64,000 bases of DNA from Comamonas testosteroni (GTDB lineage Bacteria > Pseudomonadota > Gammaproteobacteria > Burkholderiales > Burkholderiaceae_C). The notes below the pieces were generated by a model. It made no database searches. It was given only the letters and a program-made list of their open reading frames with translations, and had not been told where the DNA came from. Positions 26,274 through 35,946 of this stretch are shown here, piece after piece. The position numbers and the translations under genes were made by a program. Location of the stretch: contig NZ_KZ984439.1 of assembly GCF_003569915.1 (NCBI RefSeq), forward strand, positions 310,001 through 374,000, in the 5' to 3' direction. Every line of letters starts with the position of its first letter. The stretch's first letter is position 1.

Positions 26274-27320
26274 ATGTCTCTTATTCCTTACTCCCTGACC
26301 CGTCCTATTCTCTTCGGCATGGACCCCGAAGCCGCCCACGACTTCACCATGAATCTCATGGCCAAGGGTCAGAACACGCCGCTGCAGTGCGCCTGGTCGC
26401 GCACCATGGTGAATGACCCCATCGAGCTGGCAGGGCTGAAGTTCCCTAACCGCGTGGGCATGGCCGCAGGTCTGGATAAGAACGCCCGCTGCATCGACGC
26501 GCTGGCCGCCATGGGTTTTGGCTTTGTGGAAGTGGGCACGGTCACGCCCAAACCTCAGCCTGGCAACCCCAAGCCCCGCATGTTCCGCATTCCCGAAAAG
26601 AACGCGCTGATCAATCGCCTGGGCTTCAACAACGAAGGCTTGGATGCGTTTCTGGCCAATGTGCGCCGCTCGCAGGTGCGCGCCAAGGGTGGCGCCATGC
26701 TGCTGGGTCTCAATATTGGCAAGAACGCCACCACGCCGATTGAAGAAGCCACCAGCGACTACATCAAGGCGCTGGACGGCGTCTATCCCCACGCCGACTA
26801 TGTGACGGTGAACATCAGCTCCCCCAACACCAAGAACCTGCGCGCGCTGCAAAGCGATGAAGCGCTGGATGCGCTGTTAGGCGCGATTGCCGACCGCCGC
26901 GAGCAACTGGCCACGCAACACGGCAAGCGCACGCCCGTGTTTGTGAAGATCGCCCCCGATCTGGACGAAGAGCAAGTGGGCGTCATTGCGGCCACGCTGC
27001 AACGCCACGCCATGGACGGCGTGATCGCCACCAACACCACCATCAGCCGCGAAGCCGTCAAGGGCCTGCAACATGCCGAGGAAACCGGTGGTCTGTCCGG
27101 CGCGCCCGTGCTGGAAGCCAGCAACCAGATCATCCGGCAGCTGCGCTCGGCCCTGGGCAGCCGCTACCCCATCATTGGCGTGGGCGGCATCATGAGCGGC
27201 GCGGATGCCGTGAGCAAAATTCGCGCAGGAGCAGACGTGGTGCAGATCTACAGCGGCCTGATCTATCGCGGCCCTGATCTGGTCAGCGAAGCCGCGCAGG
27301 CCATTGCCCATATGCATTGA
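26274..27320 (+). CDS. pyrD: Dihydroorotate dehydrogenase, class 2
   Basis: A 348-residue quinone-dependent, membrane-associated dehydrogenase of pyrimidine synthesis. The N-terminal helix ([20 protein letters not shown]) is typical of class 2. The FMN site and catalytic loop are present: [35 protein letters not shown] and [12 protein letters not shown] chose the ATG at 26274. It is divergent from rpiA and ends at a long hairpin terminator. Confidence 0.94.
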   Translation: MSLIPYSLTRPILFGMDPEAAHDFTMNLMAKGQNTPLQCAWSRTMVNDPIELAGLKFPNRVGMAAGLDKNARCIDALAAMGFGFVEVGTVTPKPQPGNPKPRMFRIPEKNALINRLGFNNEGLDAFLANVRRSQVRAKGGAMLLGLNIGKNATTPIEEATSDYIKALDGVYPHADYVTVNISSPNTKNLRALQSDEALDALLGAIADRREQLATQHGKRTPVFVKIAPDLDEEQVGVIAATLQRHAMDGVIATNTTISREAVKGLQHAEETGGLSGAPVLEASNQIIRQLRSALGSRYPIIGVGGIMSGADAVSKIRAGADVVQIYSGLIYRGPDLVSEAAQAIAHMH

Positions 27321-27401
27321 CCCTGCATCCGGCAGATTTCTACTGCGAAAAGCTGCCGAATCTACCTACCAGTACTGCCCGCAGCTCCGCTCCTAAAAAA
27401 G

Positions 27402-27438
27402 AAGCAGCCTGTCCATATGATGTATGGACAGGCTGCTT
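27402..27438. terminator. Long bidirectional terminator between pyrD and the YqjK-like gene
   Basis: AAGCAGCCTGTCCATA (27402-27417) and TATGGACAGGCTGCTT (27423-27438) form a perfect 16-bp stem with a 5-base loop, with A6 on the left and T6 on the right. It separates converging transcripts. Confidence 0.8.
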
Positions 27439-27475
27439 TTTTGATTAAAACCGATGGCTGGTTTGGTGAAATACC

Positions 27476-27853
27476 TCAGCGATTGCGCTGCTGCTGGAAT
27501 TTCACAATCCAGGGTATGGCAACGCCGCCCCAGCGCATCAGCTTGCGTGGGCCCAGCACCATCAGCAAAGCACCCGCCGCAGCGGTTGCCACCGGGTGCA
27601 GCCGCACAAAGGCCATCAGACGCAGCGGCAAAGGATCGTCCGCCAGCACCTGCTGCTCGCCCTTGGTCTGACGCAAGGCCTGAGCCTGCGCCTGGGCAGC
27701 ATTCTTGGCCTTGAGTCGATCACGCTGACGCGCAATCTTGGCCAGAACCTGTTTTTGCTCGGGCGTGGCGGCCTCCCACAGCTTCACATCCAGCCCCTTG
27801 GGCTGGGGCAGCTCCTGGTCCAGCGACCGTCGTTCGGAAGCTTCAAGCGACAT
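27476..27853 (-). CDS. Small hypothetical membrane protein, third gene of a YqjD-YqjE-type operon
   Basis: A 125-residue protein with a charged N-terminal half (KQVLAKIARQRDRLKAKNAA), one hydrophobic helix (PVATAAAGALLMVLG, about 90-105) and a basic tail. It begins one base after the stop of the upstream holin-like gene. Position and layout parallel YqjK in the enterobacterial yqjDEK operon, but sequence similarity is not something I can confirm. Confidence 0.6.
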   Translation of the reverse strand: MSLEASERRSLDQELPQPKGLDVKLWEAATPEQKQVLAKIARQRDRLKAKNAAQAQAQALRQTKGEQQVLADDPLPLRLMAFVRLHPVATAAAGALLMVLGPRKLMRWGGVAIPWIVKFQQQRNR

Positions 27854-27854
27854 G

Positions 27855-28250
27855 CTAGATTTTCCTCCTGACAGCCTTCCAGTCGGCCTTGAGTTCGTGA
27901 CGTGTGAGGCGGAACGGATCGGACAGCTCCTTGACGGCTGAAAGCAGGCGCCAAACGCTCAGCGCCCAGATCAAGCTCCAACCCGCCACCAGCCCCCAAA
28001 CCACGGGGATGCGCTGGGGCGTGTCCCAGAACTGCACAACCAGCGCCATCGTCAGCACCAGCAGCACCACCACGGTCAACGCCCCCAGCACAATGCCCAG
28101 CACCAGCAAAGTCTTGATGCTTTGCTTGTGCTGATGCCATTCCAGCTGCGCCAGCTCTGCCCGGTCTTCCGCCGCCATGGCGGTCTCGTTCAGCGTGGCG
28201 CGCCAGCGCGCAATCAGCACATCCAGGCCAAGAAGTGAAATCAGATTCAC
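27855..28250 (-). CDS. YqjE-like inner-membrane protein (phage holin superfamily III type)
   Basis: A 131-residue protein. The N-terminal amphipathic segment (ETAMAAEDRAELAQLEWHQHK) is followed by two transmembrane helices (LLVLGIVLGALTVVVLLVLT and VVWGLVAGWSLIWALSVW) and a charged tail. This matches the YqjE/putative Actinobacterial holin-X family. In E. coli, yqjE is co-transcribed with yqjD and linked to stationary-phase membrane or ribosome association. Here it lies 28 bp after the DUF883 gene and just before the YqjK-like gene. Confidence 0.72.
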   Translation of the reverse strand: MNLISLLGLDVLIARWRATLNETAMAAEDRAELAQLEWHQHKQSIKTLLVLGIVLGALTVVVLLVLTMALVVQFWDTPQRIPVVWGLVAGWSLIWALSVWRLLSAVKELSDPFRLTRHELKADWKAVRRKI

Positions 28251-28278
28251 AGGCTGTTGTCCTGATCAGTGGCTGCGA

Positions 28279-28590
28279 TCAACGGCGGCCCAGCATGAAG
28301 CCCAGCAGCGCGCCTACAGCCAGTGCGGCGCCAGCAACGCGCCAGGGTTCGTCGTGGGCATAACGGTCAGCCACATCGGCGGCTTCACGGGCCTGGCGAG
28401 CGGCATCCTGCGCAGCGCGAACAGCCGATTCGCGCACATGGTTCATGCCGTCATCGATGCGCTGGCGCAGTGCGCTGATTTCAGGCACTTTATCCAGCTC
28501 GCGAGCAGACAACAGACCGCGCAAGTCGCCCACCAGCTTTTCCAGATCTTCTTGAGCATTGGAAGCGGCGTCGGAAATAGAACGTGGCAT
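28279..28590 (-). CDS. DUF883/YqjD-ElaB family membrane-anchored protein
   Basis: A 103-residue protein with a helical N-terminal body (EDLEKLVGDLRGLLSARELD and AQDAARQAREAADVADRYAH). A short glycine-rich C-terminal anchor follows (RVAGAALAVGALLGFMLGRR), the hallmark of YqjD/ElaB/YgaM proteins, which tether ribosomes to the inner membrane in stationary phase in E. coli. I chose the ATG at 28590, which is preceded by AAAGG. It is the first gene of a three-gene operon with the YqjE- and YqjK-like proteins. Confidence 0.85.
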   Translation of the reverse strand: MPRSISDAASNAQEDLEKLVGDLRGLLSARELDKVPEISALRQRIDDGMNHVRESAVRAAQDAARQAREAADVADRYAHDEPWRVAGAALAVGALLGFMLGRR

Positions 28591-28810
28591 ATCGAACCTT
28601 TCTAGGATGGGTGTTGCAATATCGAACGTGGCTTGCAGCAAGCTGCAGCTGCGTTGACAGCTGTCAGAGACCAGACCATAAAGTCTGTGTAACTCTTGCA
28701 CAGCATGCAAGCATCTTACCGAAAAGCCACAGGCTGCGAGCGCCCGTCATACCCGCGCGTTTGTCGGACAGCGGCGGTACTGCCTTAAATCAAAAAGCGA
28801 AGCAGCTACC

Positions 28811-29914
28811 TCAAGCAGCAAGCCCATTGGCAACATACTCGGCAATGGCCAACGAGCTGGTCAGGCCCGGAGACTCAATACCGAATAGCTGCACTACGCC
28901 CGGCACGCCATGATCGGCAGGCATATCGATCACAAAATCCGCGGACGCCTCGCCGGGCCCGCTGATCTTGGGGCGAATACCTGCATAACCTGGGGCCAGC
29001 GACTCGTCCTTGAGCGCGGGCCAGTACTTGCGAATCTCGTCATAGAACTTTAGCGAACGCGCAGGGTCCACCTGCAAGTCGAACTCGTTGTCTACCCACT
29101 GCACATCGGGGCCGAACTTGGCCTGGCCGCCCATGTCCAGTGTCAGATGCACGCCCAACCCGGCTTCCTCAGGCACGGGGTAGATCAGATGCGAAAACGG
29201 GGCCTTGCCCGTCAGCGTGAAATAGTTGCCCTTGGCATAAAAGGCCTTGGGCACGCGCTGCTGCGGGAAGCCTTCAAAACTCGCGCCCAGGCCGGGAGCC
29301 TGCAAACCTGCTGCATTGACCACCAGTTGCGCATGCAACTGCATGCCGTCGGCCATAGAAAGCTCCACCCCATCGGCCACCACCTTGGCGGATTGCACCC
29401 TGGCGTGGAAGACCACCATGCCTCCCGCGTTCTCCAGATCTCCCTGCATGGCGAGCATGAGGCCATGGCTGTCCACAATACCGGTGCTTGGCGAATGCAG
29501 CGCAGCCACGCATTGCAGCGCAGGCTCCATCTGTTGTGCCTCTTGCGCAGTCAGCAGGCGCATATCGTCCACACCATTGGCGAGAGCCTTGGCCTTGATC
29601 GCCTCCAACTGCGCGGCCTGTGCTTCGCTGGTCGCCACAATCAGTTTGCCGCAGCGGCGATGCGAGATGCCGCGCTCTGCACAATACGCATAAAGCAGTT
29701 CCTTGCCGCGCACGCAGAGCTGGGCCTTGAGCGATCCTTTAGCGTAGTAAATGCCCGCGTGAATGACTTCGCTGTTGCGCGCGCTGGTGCTGGTGCCAAT
29801 GGCGTCCTCCGCCTCCAGCACCAACACCTCACGCCCACGCAGCGCCAGGGCTCGCGCCACAGCCAGCCCCACCACACCTGCACCAATCACCACGCAATCC
29901 ACACGCTCAGTCAT
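28811..29914 (-). CDS. FAD-dependent oxidoreductase, LhgO-like (L-2-hydroxyglutarate oxidase type)
   Basis: A 367-residue DAO-family flavoprotein. The Rossmann motif [20 protein letters not shown] starts at about residue 8. Later family features are [20 protein letters not shown] and, near the C-terminus, [19 protein letters not shown] and [20 protein letters not shown]. These match LhgO, which oxidises L-2-hydroxyglutarate to 2-oxoglutarate; some relatives act on other 2-hydroxyacids or amino acids. I chose the ATG at 29914 because the Rossmann motif should be close to the N-terminus; only a weak ribosome-binding site is present. Monocistronic. Confidence 0.82.
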   Translation of the reverse strand: MTERVDCVVIGAGVVGLAVARALALRGREVLVLEAEDAIGTSTSARNSEVIHAGIYYAKGSLKAQLCVRGKELLYAYCAERGISHRRCGKLIVATSEAQAAQLEAIKAKALANGVDDMRLLTAQEAQQMEPALQCVAALHSPSTGIVDSHGLMLAMQGDLENAGGMVVFHARVQSAKVVADGVELSMADGMQLHAQLVVNAAGLQAPGLGASFEGFPQQRVPKAFYAKGNYFTLTGKAPFSHLIYPVPEEAGLGVHLTLDMGGQAKFGPDVQWVDNEFDLQVDPARSLKFYDEIRKYWPALKDESLAPGYAGIRPKISGPGEASADFVIDMPADHGVPGVVQLFGIESPGLTSSLAIAEYVANGLAA

Positions 29915-30007
29915 ATCCAGCCCACGGCATTTAAAGCAAAAAGGGCAATATGCCACAGCCCAGGAGGGCTGCCATTCAGCAGAACAACGTACATGGATTG
30001 AAAAACA

Positions 30008-30037
30008 AAACGCCCGGCAGCAAGCTACCGGGCGTTT
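30008..30037. terminator. Terminator between the lipoprotein gene and the FAD oxidoreductase gene
   Basis: AAACGCCCGG (30008-30017) and CCGGGCGTTT (30028-30037) form a 10-bp stem with a 10-base loop. On the minus strand it follows the lipoprotein gene and has A/T tracts. Confidence 0.7.
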
Positions 30038-30056
30038 GATTCATTCAGGCTGGTGG

Positions 30057-30464
30057 CTATTTGAGCTTTACACAGCCTTCAGGCTTGGTGTGGATGCTGC
30101 CCACCAGCATTTGTGTGTCGTAAATCAGCTTGAGCTGACACACGACATTGGAACTGGGCGAATGCAGCAGATAGTCCCACTCCCGTGCGCCAAAACCTTC
30201 GGAGTAATGCGGCGTGCCAATCAGCTCGTAAACCTGCGTTTTGGTCAGGCCTGTGCGCAGCTTGCCCAGATTTTCACTGTTGGGGTGGCTGCCCTCGGGC
30301 TGCTTGGCGTCCTTAGTGGGGTCAGGGAAGATGACTTCCCTGGCCTGGCCCTGGTCATTGACTTCTTTGCTGATGGTACTGGCACAACCCGCCATCAGCA
30401 CCACAGCAGCAACTGCCGTGGCTGCAACTGCAAGACTGGATACACGCTTTGCGTTGTTTGTCAT
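30057..30464 (-). CDS. SmpA/OmlA (BamE-like) lipoprotein downstream of the adhesin
   Basis: A 135-residue lipoprotein with signal peptide and lipobox VLMAGC, then a small BamE/OmlA-like domain (LRTGLTKTQVYELIGTPHYS; REWDYLLHS). I chose the ATG at 30464, preceded by GAGGGAGA. It starts 13 bp after the stop of the giant trimeric autotransporter on the same strand. Lipoproteins or BamE-like factors encoded next to trimeric autotransporters (SadB, TpgA) assist their surface assembly, so a dedicated assembly role is a good inference. It lacks a long C-terminal OmpA-like domain. Confidence 0.8.
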   Translation of the reverse strand: MTNNAKRVSSLAVAATAVAAVVLMAGCASTISKEVNDQGQAREVIFPDPTKDAKQPEGSHPNSENLGKLRTGLTKTQVYELIGTPHYSEGFGAREWDYLLHSPSSNVVCQLKLIYDTQMLVGSIHTKPEGCVKLK

Positions 30465-30477
30465 AGTGATCTCCCTC

Positions 30478-33400
30478 TTACCACTGATAGCCAGCACCAA
30501 CCGAGACACCCACCTGACCACGGGTATTGGCCGAGCCAGTGAACTTCGTCACCCAGCGGCCATTGTCCGAGATACGCGACATGCCAACGGCCATGGCAGA
30601 CTCACCGCGATACGTCGCCGCGCCCGCAGCCAGCATGCTCTTGCCCGGCAGATAGGCCTGAGGCATGCCTGCCATGGCCATCGCACCGGCAGTACCGGCA
30701 TTGGCTTCGCGGCGGTTCTGGTTGATCTGGTTCTGGATGTTGCCAAACTGGTTGTTGATGGTGGTACCCATCTGGTTCAACTGGTTCAGATTGACAGCAT
30801 CCGTGCCCTGCGTGCCAGGCGCCACATTGGTGATCTGGCGCTCAGCCCCTGCCGAGCCCACCGACACCACATTGCTGCGGCCAGCATCGTTGGAGTTATT
30901 GCCAATCGCCACAGAACCCGAGCCTGTTGCCATGGCCCCCTGACCCAGCGCCGTAGCCCCATTGCCGGATGCAGTGGAACCCTGGCCCATGGCAACTGAG
31001 TTGTTGCCAGAAGCCACGGACCCATTGCCCATCGCCGTGGAGTTGTCGCCGCTGGCCACAGAACTGCTGCCTGCCGCCAGAGACTCCTTGCCTGTTGGCG
31101 AGGGGGGCGTAAAGGTCGCCACATTGCCGTCAATCCACTTGTTGCCGTCGCCGCCAGTGCCCGGCTTACCCTCGGGGCCTGCAGGGCCGGGATCACCCTT
31201 GGGGCCTTCTGGGCCCTGGGGTCCAGGCGTCAGTTGGATATTGTCGATACGGTCATTGAGCCCCTGAGCCACCGCAAACAGCTGGCTACCGTTGATGGCA
31301 TCCGTGCTGGTGGCGGTGATGGCACCGGGAGCGACGTTCACGATCTGGCGCGTGCCGCCGCCGCTTCCCACGCTGACCACGCCCACCACATTGCTGGCAC
31401 CGGCAAAGTTCAACGTGGTCGATGGGATCAGCGTGTTATCCGTCGCAATCGCCACTGCAGCCTTGGTCTGCGAGCCGCTACCCAGAGCGACACTATTGGC
31501 GTCCGCAGCCGTCGCACCCTTGCCGATGGCGACTGCGTTGGCGGCAGAGGCCTTGGCCTCACCTACCGCGATCGCATCATCACTGGTTGCACTCGCACCC
31601 ACACCAGCCGCCAGCGCATTCACACCGGTCGCACCGTCATTCTTGTAGTTAGCGGCTGTCGCATCCTTGTTGTTGACGCTGTAGAAATGGGTGCCACCAC
31701 CTGCAGTAGCGGCCTGCAGTTGAGACACGTTGACGGCATCGGTCGCTTCAGTTCCTGCGGCCACATTGGTGATCTTGTTGCCACCGTTGTTCAGGCCTGT
31801 GGAAGTCAGGGTCACCGTGCTTCCGGTAAAGCTGACACCCGCGTTGTTGATCACAGTTCCGCCAGTAGTGACGCTGCTCACATTCAGATTCGGGTTCAGC
31901 TTGATGTTCACATCCGAGCCATTGGAGTTGGCCGCATGGCTCACGCTGACGTTGCTGTCGCCATTGAAGGTCACCGTGCCGCCGGGTGCAATATTGGTCG
32001 CAGCGGGGTTTCCACTGGAGGCCACATTCCAGCCCTTGTTGAGCGTCTGGTTGACCAGGCTCAGTTGCTCTTCCGTCGCGGCGCGACCTGCCGTGCCAAA
32101 GCCCGCACCCGTCAACGTCTTATTGGTCAGACCGGTCACATCACCGGCCGCACCATTGACGGTCACGGGGTTGGCACCGCCCTGCCCCACGATGACGGAG
32201 CCAGGATTGATCACCGTGCTCACCGACCCGTTGCTGACGCTGGCGGTGCCGGCACCCAGGGTGCTGACATTGCTGCCATTGGTCACCGTAGTCCCTGCGG
32301 CGGTCGACGCTGTGGTGCTGGTGCCGTCGGTCACGCTGGTGCCTGCCGAAGTCAACTGGCTCACGTTCGTGCCATTGGTCACGGCCACTCCGCTGTTGTT
32401 CACCACCGTGTTGCCGGTCGTGACGCTGCCTGCATTAGTCAGGTCGATATTGTTGGCCAAGCCCACCTTGATATCGGTACCGTTGCGGGTCACCGCCAGA
32501 TTGCTGTTGGTTGCGCTGAAGTCCACCTTGCCGCCAGGAGCGACATTGGCACCAGTCACTTCACCATTGGCTGCCACGTTCCAACCCTTGCCAGCGGTTT
32601 GATTGACCAGACTCAGTTGCTCTTCCGTCGCTGCACGGCCTGCCGTGCCAAAGCCCGCACCCGTCAACGTTTTGTTGGTCAGTCCGGTCACATCACCGGC
32701 CGCACCATTGACGGTCACGGGGTTGGCACCGCCCTGCCCCACGATGACGGAGCCAGGATTGATCACCGTGCTCACCGACCCGTTGCTGACGCTGGCGGTG
32801 CCGGCACCCAGGGTGCTGACATTGCTGCCATTGGTCACCGTAGTCCCTGCGGCGGTCGACGCTGTGGTGCTGGTGCCGTCGGTCACGCTGGTGCCTGCCG
32901 AAGTCAACTGGCTCACGTTCGTGCCATTGGTCACGGCCACTCCACTGTTGTTCACCACCGTATTGCCGGTCGTGACGCTGCCTGCATTGGTCAGGTCGAT
33001 ATTGTTGGCCAAGCCCACCTTGATATCGGTACCGTTGCGGGTCACCGCCAGATTGCTGTTGGTCGCGCTGAAGTCCACCTTGCCGCCGGGAGCGACATTC
33101 GCGCCAGTGGCTTCACCGTTGGCCGCCACGTTCCAGCCCTTGTTGGCGGTCTGGTTGACCACACTCAATTGCTCTTCGGTCGCCGCACGGCCAGCTGTAG
33201 CAAAACCTGCGCCCGTCAACGTTTTGTTGGTCAGTCCGGTCACATCACCGGCCGCACCATTGACGGTCACGGGGTTGGCGCCGCCCTGACCCACAATGAC
33301 GGAGCCAGGGTTGATCACCGTGCTCACCGACCCGTTGCTGACGCTGGCGGTGCCGGCGCCCAATGTGCTGACATTGCTGCCATTGGTCACCGTAGTCCCT

Positions 33401-35946
33401 GCGGCGGTCGACGCTGTGGTGCTGGTGCCGTCAGTCACGCTGGTGCCAGCCGAAGTCAGCTGGCTCACGTTTGTACCATTGGTCACGGTCGTGCCGCTGT
33501 TGTTGACCACTGTGTTGCCAGTGGTCAGGCTGCCAGCGTTAGTCAAGTCCACATTGTTGGCAAGACCAATCTTGATGTCCGTGCCAGTCGTGCCGCCACG
33601 GGTGACGGTTAGATTGCTGTTGGTGGGACTGAAGTCCACCTTGCCGCCCGGAGCGACATTGGCGCCGGTCGCCTCGCCATTGGCCGCCACGTTCCAGCCA
33701 GCAGATGCCTTGCTCTCCACCCCCTTCAACTGGGCGACGTTGACGGCATCGCTATCCGCTGTACCGGCTGCGACAGCATTGATCTGGCGGAACTTGCCAT
33801 TGGCTGCATCGCCGACAGATACCGCTGCCAACGTGCCTTGGGTGGCGTTGATGGCTGCCGTCTGTGCAGCATTGGCCCCAGTTGGAACATAGCCTGCCTG
33901 ACCTGCGGCGGTAGCCGCCACAGAGCCGGAGCCCACCGCAACGCCGTCAGCGATATTGACCTGCGCGTTGGTACCCAGTGCCGTAGCCCCTGAAAAATCA
34001 GCCTTGGCGTTCTGCCCTAAGGCGGAACCCGCCACGATACCGGCAGTCGTCGTGCCACCCATATAAGTAGCGACTGCACCGTCACCAATAGCTGTACCGC
34101 CATTGCCAGCCTGAGCTGCTGCGCCATAGGCTACAGAGCCAGTGGCAATCGCATTGCGACCAATCGCAATGCTGTTGGGGCCAAGCGCTTGAGCATTCGA
34201 GCCCACCGCAACAGCACCGCTGACGACTTTGGTGTCATTACCGACAGCTACGGCATCCGAGGCATTGGCTGTATCTGCGAATTTAATACGGTCGCCCAGC
34301 AAAATGCTATTGGCGGCTGTAGTTGAACCGCTACCAATGACCTGATTATTGCCCAAAGCCAATATATTGCTTGCGTTGTTAATCGTAGAACTGTTGCCTG
34401 CGGTGAATACATTGGTAGTTTTTGCCACCGTATTATCAGCACCAGCAATAAACGAATTCTTGGTATCACTAACCGCAAGATTAAAGCCCTGCGCAGAAAC
34501 CTTATCAGCATTGTTTACGGTGCTGCGCATACCCACCACCAAGGTATTATTAGCAGTATCTACGGTATTACCTGCACCAATAACACCCACTTGCCCCAAT
34601 TGTGTCTTTGGATCCTTTACCAAGTCTGCAATCGTGCTTGAATTACCATCAATCACACCTGACAGGTTAATCTGTCCGTTGTATGAATTTTTAATGGTAT
34701 TTCCATAGCCGTTCACCATCACCCCATTGCTTTCCTGCACATTATTGGCAGAGCCGAATACGGAAACAGCGACACTGTTGTATTGATTTTGAGATGTGTT
34801 ATTACCAATGGTGTTATAGGCACCCAGCATGCTCGAAAATGCGCCTTGAGCTGCAAATTTACCAAACCCAAAAACACCACCACTTGTGACATTTTGGTTA
34901 ATAATCAATTGACTGTGATTACCCATCACCGTCGTATAAAGACCCTGAGACACAGCCTCAGTACCAATCAAAGTAGTGCCGCGGCGGAATGCGCCAGTAT
35001 GGTTGCTTTGCGCTCTTACGGTTGAATAACCGATTTGAATGGATTCAACACCCGTGTATGCATTCTTACCGATTGCGACCGTATTATCCTGCGTACCATC
35101 TGCGGCATAACCCAAAGCAACACTACCATTTCCTGCTGCAGAGTACGTACCCATGGAAATGGAGTCTGCACCAAAGGCACGTGCACCTGCACCAATAGCC
35201 ACGGCGCGAACACCTGCGGTAGTCACCGCAGCCGCCTGCTGGGTGCCAATGGCGACACCACCGTCGGCCGCAACGGTCCGGTCACCAACAGCCACGCTGC
35301 TGCCGCCGTAAGCGTTGCTGCGATTACCAATTGCAGTAGCACTGTTACCCGCAGCAACGGCACCATTACCAACCGCAGTGCCGCCATTGCCTGCTTGTGA
35401 TGCCTGCCCCAGCGCCACAGCGCCCGTGCCATTGGCGACAGCATTCTTGCCAACGGCAATGCTGCTGACACTAAACGCCTGAGCACCAGTTCCAAACGCA
35501 ATACTGTCTGCACCAGAGGCCTTGACGGCGCCGCCTATCATTACGGCATTCGCACCCAGCGACGAGACTGCAGTGGTCAGTGCACCAAAATCAGGCACGC
35601 CAGGGTTATCAGGATCCATGCCTACATTGACGATTGCATATGCCCCGTTGGGCATGGCCACCGTGCAGGAATACCCAGTTGTGGCGGTCGCTGGAGCGAC
35701 ATTAGTGGGACTGGAGCCAGTGTTGGGGCTACATACAGTACCTTGCGTATCGGAGGTACTGCCTTGTCCTAAGTAGGTATTTTGCGCAAAGGCTGCTCCG
35801 GCCTGCAGCATCAGCCCCACCCCCAGAGCTACAGCCCCCGTCATGACCGCGGAGCTGGATTTTTTGCCCCGTGCGGTTGTAATTTCCGAGGCGGCCACCC
35901 AAGCCCCCAAAGACTCGTTCCAGATCGTGCGATAGCTGCGATTCAT
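30478..35946 (-). CDS. Trimeric autotransporter adhesin (YadA/Hia type)
   Basis: An 1,822-residue surface adhesin. It starts with an extended signal peptide (MNRSYRTIWNESLGAWVAAS, the ESPR motif) and cleavage near AAFAQ (about residue 54). A YadA-like left-handed head follows, of 14-16-residue repeats (SIAVGKNAVANGTGAVALGQ). Three near-identical 184-residue stalk units lie at about residues 744-1296, each with GWNVAANGE and a threonine/asparagine-rich coiled stalk. Then come another head segment, a Gly-Pro-rich collagen-like stretch at about 1570-1600 (PGPQGPEGPKGDPGPAGPEG), a short head, and the 12-strand trimeric membrane anchor ending GVSVGAGYQW. I chose the ATG at 35946, which has AAAAGGAGGAAA upstream. 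It probably mediates attachment or biofilm formation. Confidence 0.93.
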   Translation of the reverse strand: MNRSYRTIWNESLGAWVAASEITTARGKKSSSAVMTGAVALGVGLMLQAGAAFAQNTYLGQGSTSDTQGTVCSPNTGSSPTNVAPATATTGYSCTVAMPNGAYAIVNVGMDPDNPGVPDFGALTTAVSSLGANAVMIGGAVKASGADSIAFGTGAQAFSVSSIAVGKNAVANGTGAVALGQASQAGNGGTAVGNGAVAAGNSATAIGNRSNAYGGSSVAVGDRTVAADGGVAIGTQQAAAVTTAGVRAVAIGAGARAFGADSISMGTYSAAGNGSVALGYAADGTQDNTVAIGKNAYTGVESIQIGYSTVRAQSNHTGAFRRGTTLIGTEAVSQGLYTTVMGNHSQLIINQNVTSGGVFGFGKFAAQGAFSSMLGAYNTIGNNTSQNQYNSVAVSVFGSANNVQESNGVMVNGYGNTIKNSYNGQINLSGVIDGNSSTIADLVKDPKTQLGQVGVIGAGNTVDTANNTLVVGMRSTVNNADKVSAQGFNLAVSDTKNSFIAGADNTVAKTTNVFTAGNSSTINNASNILALGNNQVIGSGSTTAANSILLGDRIKFADTANASDAVAVGNDTKVVSGAVAVGSNAQALGPNSIAIGRNAIATGSVAYGAAAQAGNGGTAIGDGAVATYMGGTTTAGIVAGSALGQNAKADFSGATALGTNAQVNIADGVAVGSGSVAATAAGQAGYVPTGANAAQTAAINATQGTLAAVSVGDAANGKFRQINAVAAGTADSDAVNVAQLKGVESKASAGWNVAANGEATGANVAPGGKVDFSPTNSNLTVTRGGTTGTDIKIGLANNVDLTNAGSLTTGNTVVNNSGTTVTNGTNVSQLTSAGTSVTDGTSTTASTAAGTTVTNGSNVSTLGAGTASVSNGSVSTVINPGSVIVGQGGANPVTVNGAAGDVTGLTNKTLTGAGFATAGRAATEEQLSVVNQTANKGWNVAANGEATGANVAPGGKVDFSATNSNLAVTRNGTDIKVGLANNIDLTNAGSVTTGNTVVNNSGVAVTNGTNVSQLTSAGTSVTDGTSTTASTAAGTTVTNGSNVSTLGAGTASVSNGSVSTVINPGSVIVGQGGANPVTVNGAAGDVTGLTNKTLTGAGFGTAGRAATEEQLSLVNQTAGKGWNVAANGEVTGANVAPGGKVDFSATNSNLAVTRNGTDIKVGLANNIDLTNAGSVTTGNTVVNNSGVAVTNGTNVSQLTSAGTSVTDGTSTTASTAAGTTVTNGSNVSTLGAGTASVSNGSVSTVINPGSVIVGQGGANPVTVNGAAGDVTGLTNKTLTGAGFGTAGRAATEEQLSLVNQTLNKGWNVASSGNPAATNIAPGGTVTFNGDSNVSVSHAANSNGSDVNIKLNPNLNVSSVTTGGTVINNAGVSFTGSTVTLTSTGLNNGGNKITNVAAGTEATDAVNVSQLQAATAGGGTHFYSVNNKDATAANYKNDGATGVNALAAGVGASATSDDAIAVGEAKASAANAVAIGKGATAADANSVALGSGSQTKAAVAIATDNTLIPSTTLNFAGASNVVGVVSVGSGGGTRQIVNVAPGAITATSTDAINGSQLFAVAQGLNDRIDNIQLTPGPQGPEGPKGDPGPAGPEGKPGTGGDGNKWIDGNVATFTPPSPTGKESLAAGSSSVASGDNSTAMGNGSVASGNNSVAMGQGSTASGNGATALGQGAMATGSGSVAIGNNSNDAGRSNVVSVGSAGAERQITNVAPGTQGTDAVNLNQLNQMGTTINNQFGNIQNQINQNRREANAGTAGAMAMAGMPQAYLPGKSMLAAGAATYRGESAMAVGMSRISDNGRWVTKFTGSANTRGQVGVSVGAGYQW
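32061..33716 (-). repeat. Three tandem 552-bp repeats inside the adhesin gene
   Basis: The same coding unit recurs with an exact 552-bp period (anchor points 32061, 32613 and 33165), that is 184 codons. The copies differ at only scattered bases, so recombination between them could change stalk length in whole units without frameshift. Confidence 0.85.

Noticed and set aside
31234-33612. 792-codon plus-strand frame with internal repeats
   Set aside because: Antisense of the repeated adhesin stalk; the periodicity comes from the real gene.
32061-33716. CRISPR-like array
   Set aside because: The repeated units are 552 bp, continuous and coding; they are adhesin stalk repeats, not short repeats with spacers.
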